Assembly: GCA_023444055.1 (NCBI GenBank) | Contig: JAEZRV010000024.1 | Span: 51,493 to 115,492, forward strand | Direction: 5' to 3' | DNA length: 64,000 nucleotides | DNA from: Bacillota bacterium | Lineage (GTDB): Bacteria > Bacillota > Clostridia > Acetivibrionales > DSM-1351 | Shown: piece after piece, positions 61,414 to 64,000 of the stretch | Layout: each line of letters begins with the position of its first letter | How positions within the stretch are numbered: position 1 is the stretch's first letter | Position numbers and translations under genes: made by a program | Notes under the pieces: model-generated | Databases searched by the model: none | Told to the model about the DNA's origin: nothing | Seen by the model: only the letters and a program-made list of their open reading frames with translations

Positions 61414-61963
61414 AAAATCATCTCCTTTTGTTTTTATAAGTCAATTATGCTTCAAAGCTTTTTCTACAATGTCGCTTTTTGGAAAGAATTGTAATTTAGT
61501 ATTGGTTTTTTTTCTTCAGTATTACTGAGAAAATCATTGCCTAATAGGAAAGGAAATGAAGTAAAATCTTTAGATAATTGGCTTTACTAAATTATAACAT
61601 AATTTTTAAAGCGTTCAAAATATGAAATAACAAAATTTTTATTCTCTAATTCCAATATTGTATCCTATTTATTTAAGTTCTAGAATGACGTAAGTCCAAG
61701 CATTTATGGATAAGCAATGGGCAGTTACAGGTGTATTGTTTGTTTGTATTATTATTACAAATTATAGTAAATTCACACAATAAGTCGAAAAAACAAAGAA
61801 TTTAGTTTGCAACAAATAGAAAAATATGATATAATTTGAAATATTATAAAGAAAATACGAAATTCCTTGGAGCTAATTACTATCGGCTAAATATCCAATG
61901 ATATGAACCGTAATTGACTTTAGTATCGGAAAACGATTTTATGAGCAGAAAGGAAAATTTCTA
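61414..61963. other. Intergenic region between divergent genes
   Basis: 550 bases, AT-rich. It holds the promoter of the chemoreceptor gene (61807-61835) with an untranslated leader of about 120 bases that contains small foldbacks (TATCGG repeats at 61883 and 61923). The promoter of the surface-protein gene is not obvious. Confidence 0.4.
61807..61835 (+). promoter_or_regulatory. Promoter of the hydrogenase-like chemoreceptor gene
   Basis: TTGCAA (61807-61812), 17 bases, TATAAT (61830-61835). Confidence 0.7.
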
Positions 61964-63853
61964 ATGTATATTTATACTATTGAAGACAAATGCACGGGAT
62001 GTAATAAATGTATTCATACTTGCCCTGTAATGAATGCTAATTCTGCCTACATTAAAGACGGGAATAACAAGGTACATGTTAATTCAGATGCCTGTATCAC
62101 TTGTGGAGAGTGCTTGATTGAATGCGATCACGGAGCCAGAGAATATGAAGATGATACTATAGAATTCTTTTCTGATCTAAAAAAAGGTAATTCAATTTCT
62201 ATACTAGCTGCTCCAGCTATTAAAACAAACTTCAAAAACTATAAAAAATTATTAGGATATCTAAAGTCTCTAGGTGTAAACATATTCTATGACGTTTCAA
62301 TGGGGGCAGATATTACTACTTGGGCTTATTTAAGAAGTATTAAAAGAAATAACCTACATAATGTTATAGCTCAGCCTTGTCCAGCTATTGTTGGTTATAT
62401 ACAAAAATACAAGCATGACTTGATAGAAAATCTGGCACCAATTCAAAGTCCTTTAATATGTACTGCAATATATGTAAAAGAATATTTGAAAAATAACGAT
62501 AAACTGACTTTCCTATCGCCTTGCATAGCGAAGAAATTAGAAATTGAAGATAAAAATACAAACCAATATGTAAGCTATAATGTTACATTTTCAAAATTGG
62601 TTAAGTACATACAAAAAAAAGGTGTAGATATTGAAAGCTTTAATGAATGTGAATTTACTTCCCCAGCCTTTACATTGGGAGAAATATATTGTATGCCTGG
62701 AGGGTTAAAGGAAAATATTAGACACTATAATAGTGAAATGTGTATAATGCAAGTTGAAGGAACCGAAGTTGTATATAATTTTTTTGATGAGTATTTAAAA
62801 AGAAAAGATTTAAATAAAGACTTACCCGATGTTTTAGATGTTTTGAGCTGTAAACATGCCTGCAGCTTGGGCAGTGGTTCTTGCCATGAACTAGAAATTA
62901 GTGATATTGAATTATTGGCAAATAATATCAGACATAAGAAAAGAGGTAAATACCATGATAAGCCTGAACGGCTTTTAAAATATTTCGATAAAACATTAGA
63001 TTTAAATAAATTTACAAGAAAGTATAGGAAAGAGGCAGTTAAAGATTTAAGAATTCCAAACGAGAGTGAGCTAAATAAAATATTTGATTCAATGTTAAAG
63101 AAAACCGATGAATCAAAAATAAAAAACTGTAGGGCATGTGGATATAATACATGTAATGAAATGGCCATTGCTATACATAATGGCTTAAATGGTATTGAAA
63201 ATTGTATGGATTACAATTTAAATGTCGCATTCCAAAGCAGGCTTTTGTCACATGAAAATGCAAAAGTAACAAATGCATTATTGGATGCTAAGAAATTAAG
63301 TGAAGAAAAGGAAATTAAACTAAAGATTCTAAAAGATAGACTTAACGAAATAACAGATTCTATTGAAGAAGTTACCAATTCAAATAATGAAAATTCTAAA
63401 AGTGTTGGCAATATAAGTGAGGATATTGGAGCACTAATGAACATTTCCAATTTACTTAATGAAAAAATAAGATTGATGGAAAATAATATTAATAATTTTG
63501 CTAATGTTTCTAACGAAATAGTACAGATATCAGGTCAGACAAATTTATTGGCATTGAATGCAGCAATAGAGGCATCAAGAGCTGGAGAAGCTGGAAGAGG
63601 GTTTTCAGTAGTATCTGATGAAGTTCGAAAGCTTGCTGAACAATCAAGGCATGCAGCAGACTCAACTGGAAATGACCAGAGTCAGCTTCATAAAAATATT
63701 TCTGATATTGTTACTATTTCAGATGAAATGAAGAAAAGAGCAACTAATATTAGCAAGGATATCATAGCAATATCTTCTACAATTGAAGAAACAACGGCTA
63801 AAAATGAGGAAATTTTATCAACAGCAGAATTGATTTTAAAGGAACAGCAGTAA
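61964..63853 (+). CDS. Hydrogenase-like iron-sulfur sensor fused to a soluble chemotaxis receptor domain
   Basis: Cytoplasmic protein of 629 residues, without membrane helices. Two ferredoxin motifs (CTGCNKCIHTCP, CITCGECLIECD) open it. A [FeFe]-hydrogenase-like domain (about 80-350) keeps all four H-cluster cysteines (AQPCPAIVG, SPCIAKKLE, SCKHAC), but the proton-relay Cys of TSCCP is Pro. An Fe-S domain follows (NCRACGYNTCNEMA, about 385-415). The last ~190 residues are a methyl-accepting signalling domain with the conserved tip QTNLLALNAAIEASRAGEAG. It should pass a redox or hydrogen signal to CheA/CheW. AAAGGAAAA precedes the ATG. Confidence 0.9.
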   Translation: MYIYTIEDKCTGCNKCIHTCPVMNANSAYIKDGNNKVHVNSDACITCGECLIECDHGAREYEDDTIEFFSDLKKGNSISILAAPAIKTNFKNYKKLLGYLKSLGVNIFYDVSMGADITTWAYLRSIKRNNLHNVIAQPCPAIVGYIQKYKHDLIENLAPIQSPLICTAIYVKEYLKNNDKLTFLSPCIAKKLEIEDKNTNQYVSYNVTFSKLVKYIQKKGVDIESFNECEFTSPAFTLGEIYCMPGGLKENIRHYNSEMCIMQVEGTEVVYNFFDEYLKRKDLNKDLPDVLDVLSCKHACSLGSGSCHELEISDIELLANNIRHKKRGKYHDKPERLLKYFDKTLDLNKFTRKYRKEAVKDLRIPNESELNKIFDSMLKKTDESKIKNCRACGYNTCNEMAIAIHNGLNGIENCMDYNLNVAFQSRLLSHENAKVTNALLDAKKLSEEKEIKLKILKDRLNEITDSIEEVTNSNNENSKSVGNISEDIGALMNISNLLNEKIRLMENNINNFANVSNEIVQISGQTNLLALNAAIEASRAGEAGRGFSVVSDEVRKLAEQSRHAADSTGNDQSQLHKNISDIVTISDEMKKRATNISKDIIAISSTIEETTAKNEEILSTAELILKEQQ

Positions 63854-63856
63854 AAA

Positions 63857-64000
63857 GGGGCTGTTGCAAAGCCAAAAAATATGATATATCAACGGTAAAC
63901 TGCTTAAATAGTACTCCCGTGCAGTATATATCTATGGCTAGCTCACGAAATTGACGCTGAAATAGTTGCGGTTCAGAACAAGCACTTCCGCCGACCGTAT
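63857..64000. mobile_element. Possible edge of an insertion sequence running out of the window
   Basis: Four bases after the chemoreceptor stop begins GGGGCTGTTGCAAAG, which looks like the terminal repeat of IS1182-type and related elements. The last ~60 bases are much GC-richer than the surroundings, and the minus strand is open through to 64000. No transposase motif can be read in so short a piece. Confidence 0.35.

Noticed and set aside
61836..61963. Riboswitch in the leader of the hydrogenase-like chemoreceptor
   Set aside because: Only small foldbacks are visible and no known aptamer core matches.

Overview
The window is AT-rich, densely coded DNA from a Gram-positive anaerobe of the class Clostridia. 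The evidence is a T-box leader before pheST, Firmicute-type Shine-Dalgarno sites, a Tlp-family spore protein gene, [FeFe]-hydrogenase-like sensor proteins and a secreted dockerin protein. The dockerin and the many glycoside-active genes suggest a cellulosome-type, plant-polysaccharide-degrading clostridium (Ruminiclostridium or Acetivibrio-like). That placement is inference; no species is claimed.

Bases 1-22200 are a carbohydrate-use island, all on the + strand. It begins with a LacI regulator, then a FGGY kinase behind a perfect LacI-type operator, GatD, GatZ, an aldo-keto reductase, a FucU mutarotase and an MFS transporter. A YesM/YesN-type two-component pair, an ABC sugar importer without its own ATPase, a GH36 alpha-galactosidase, a GH31 alpha-glycosidase and a secreted GH14 beta-amylase with a CBM20 domain follow. 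Together the first block could convert galactose via galactitol, galactitol 1-phosphate and tagatose 6-phosphate to fructose 6-phosphate. This is an untested reading.

Bases 22200-34100 mix a cellulosomal Fn3-dockerin protein (possible protease inhibitor), a small unknown protein, MscL, a ZIP metal transporter, GalM, a small zinc-ribbon protein, tRNA-His and a DUF4349 lipoprotein. They also hold a tandem pair of large paralogous proteins of unknown function, each ending in a compact Cys/His domain. These two are the best candidate for an undescribed system. Bases 34100-36740 hold a 6S-like RNA, tRNA-Gln/tRNA-Lys and prfC.

Bases 37300-46800 hold a TGS-uridine-kinase-like protein, then a DRTGG / HATPase / hydrogenase-like sensor / DRTGG / PHP redox-signalling cluster, a GGDEF-EAL c-di-GMP enzyme and a SpoU methyltransferase. 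Bases 46900-50700 hold a LacI regulator with a duplicated leader and the cellobiose phosphorylase it probably controls. Next come an alpha/beta hydrolase, tlp, the T-box-controlled pheST operon, two paralogous Ig-like surface proteins, and a soluble chemotaxis receptor fused to a hydrogenase-like sensor. The last ~140 bases look like the edge of a transposable element.

The intergenic DNA is unusually rich in dispersed structured repeats: a 66-bp hairpin element, a composite hairpin family of at least five sites, a 124-bp repeat, several tandem arrays, and recurrent leader motifs around start codons. Promoters, operators and terminators are reported only where the bases support them.
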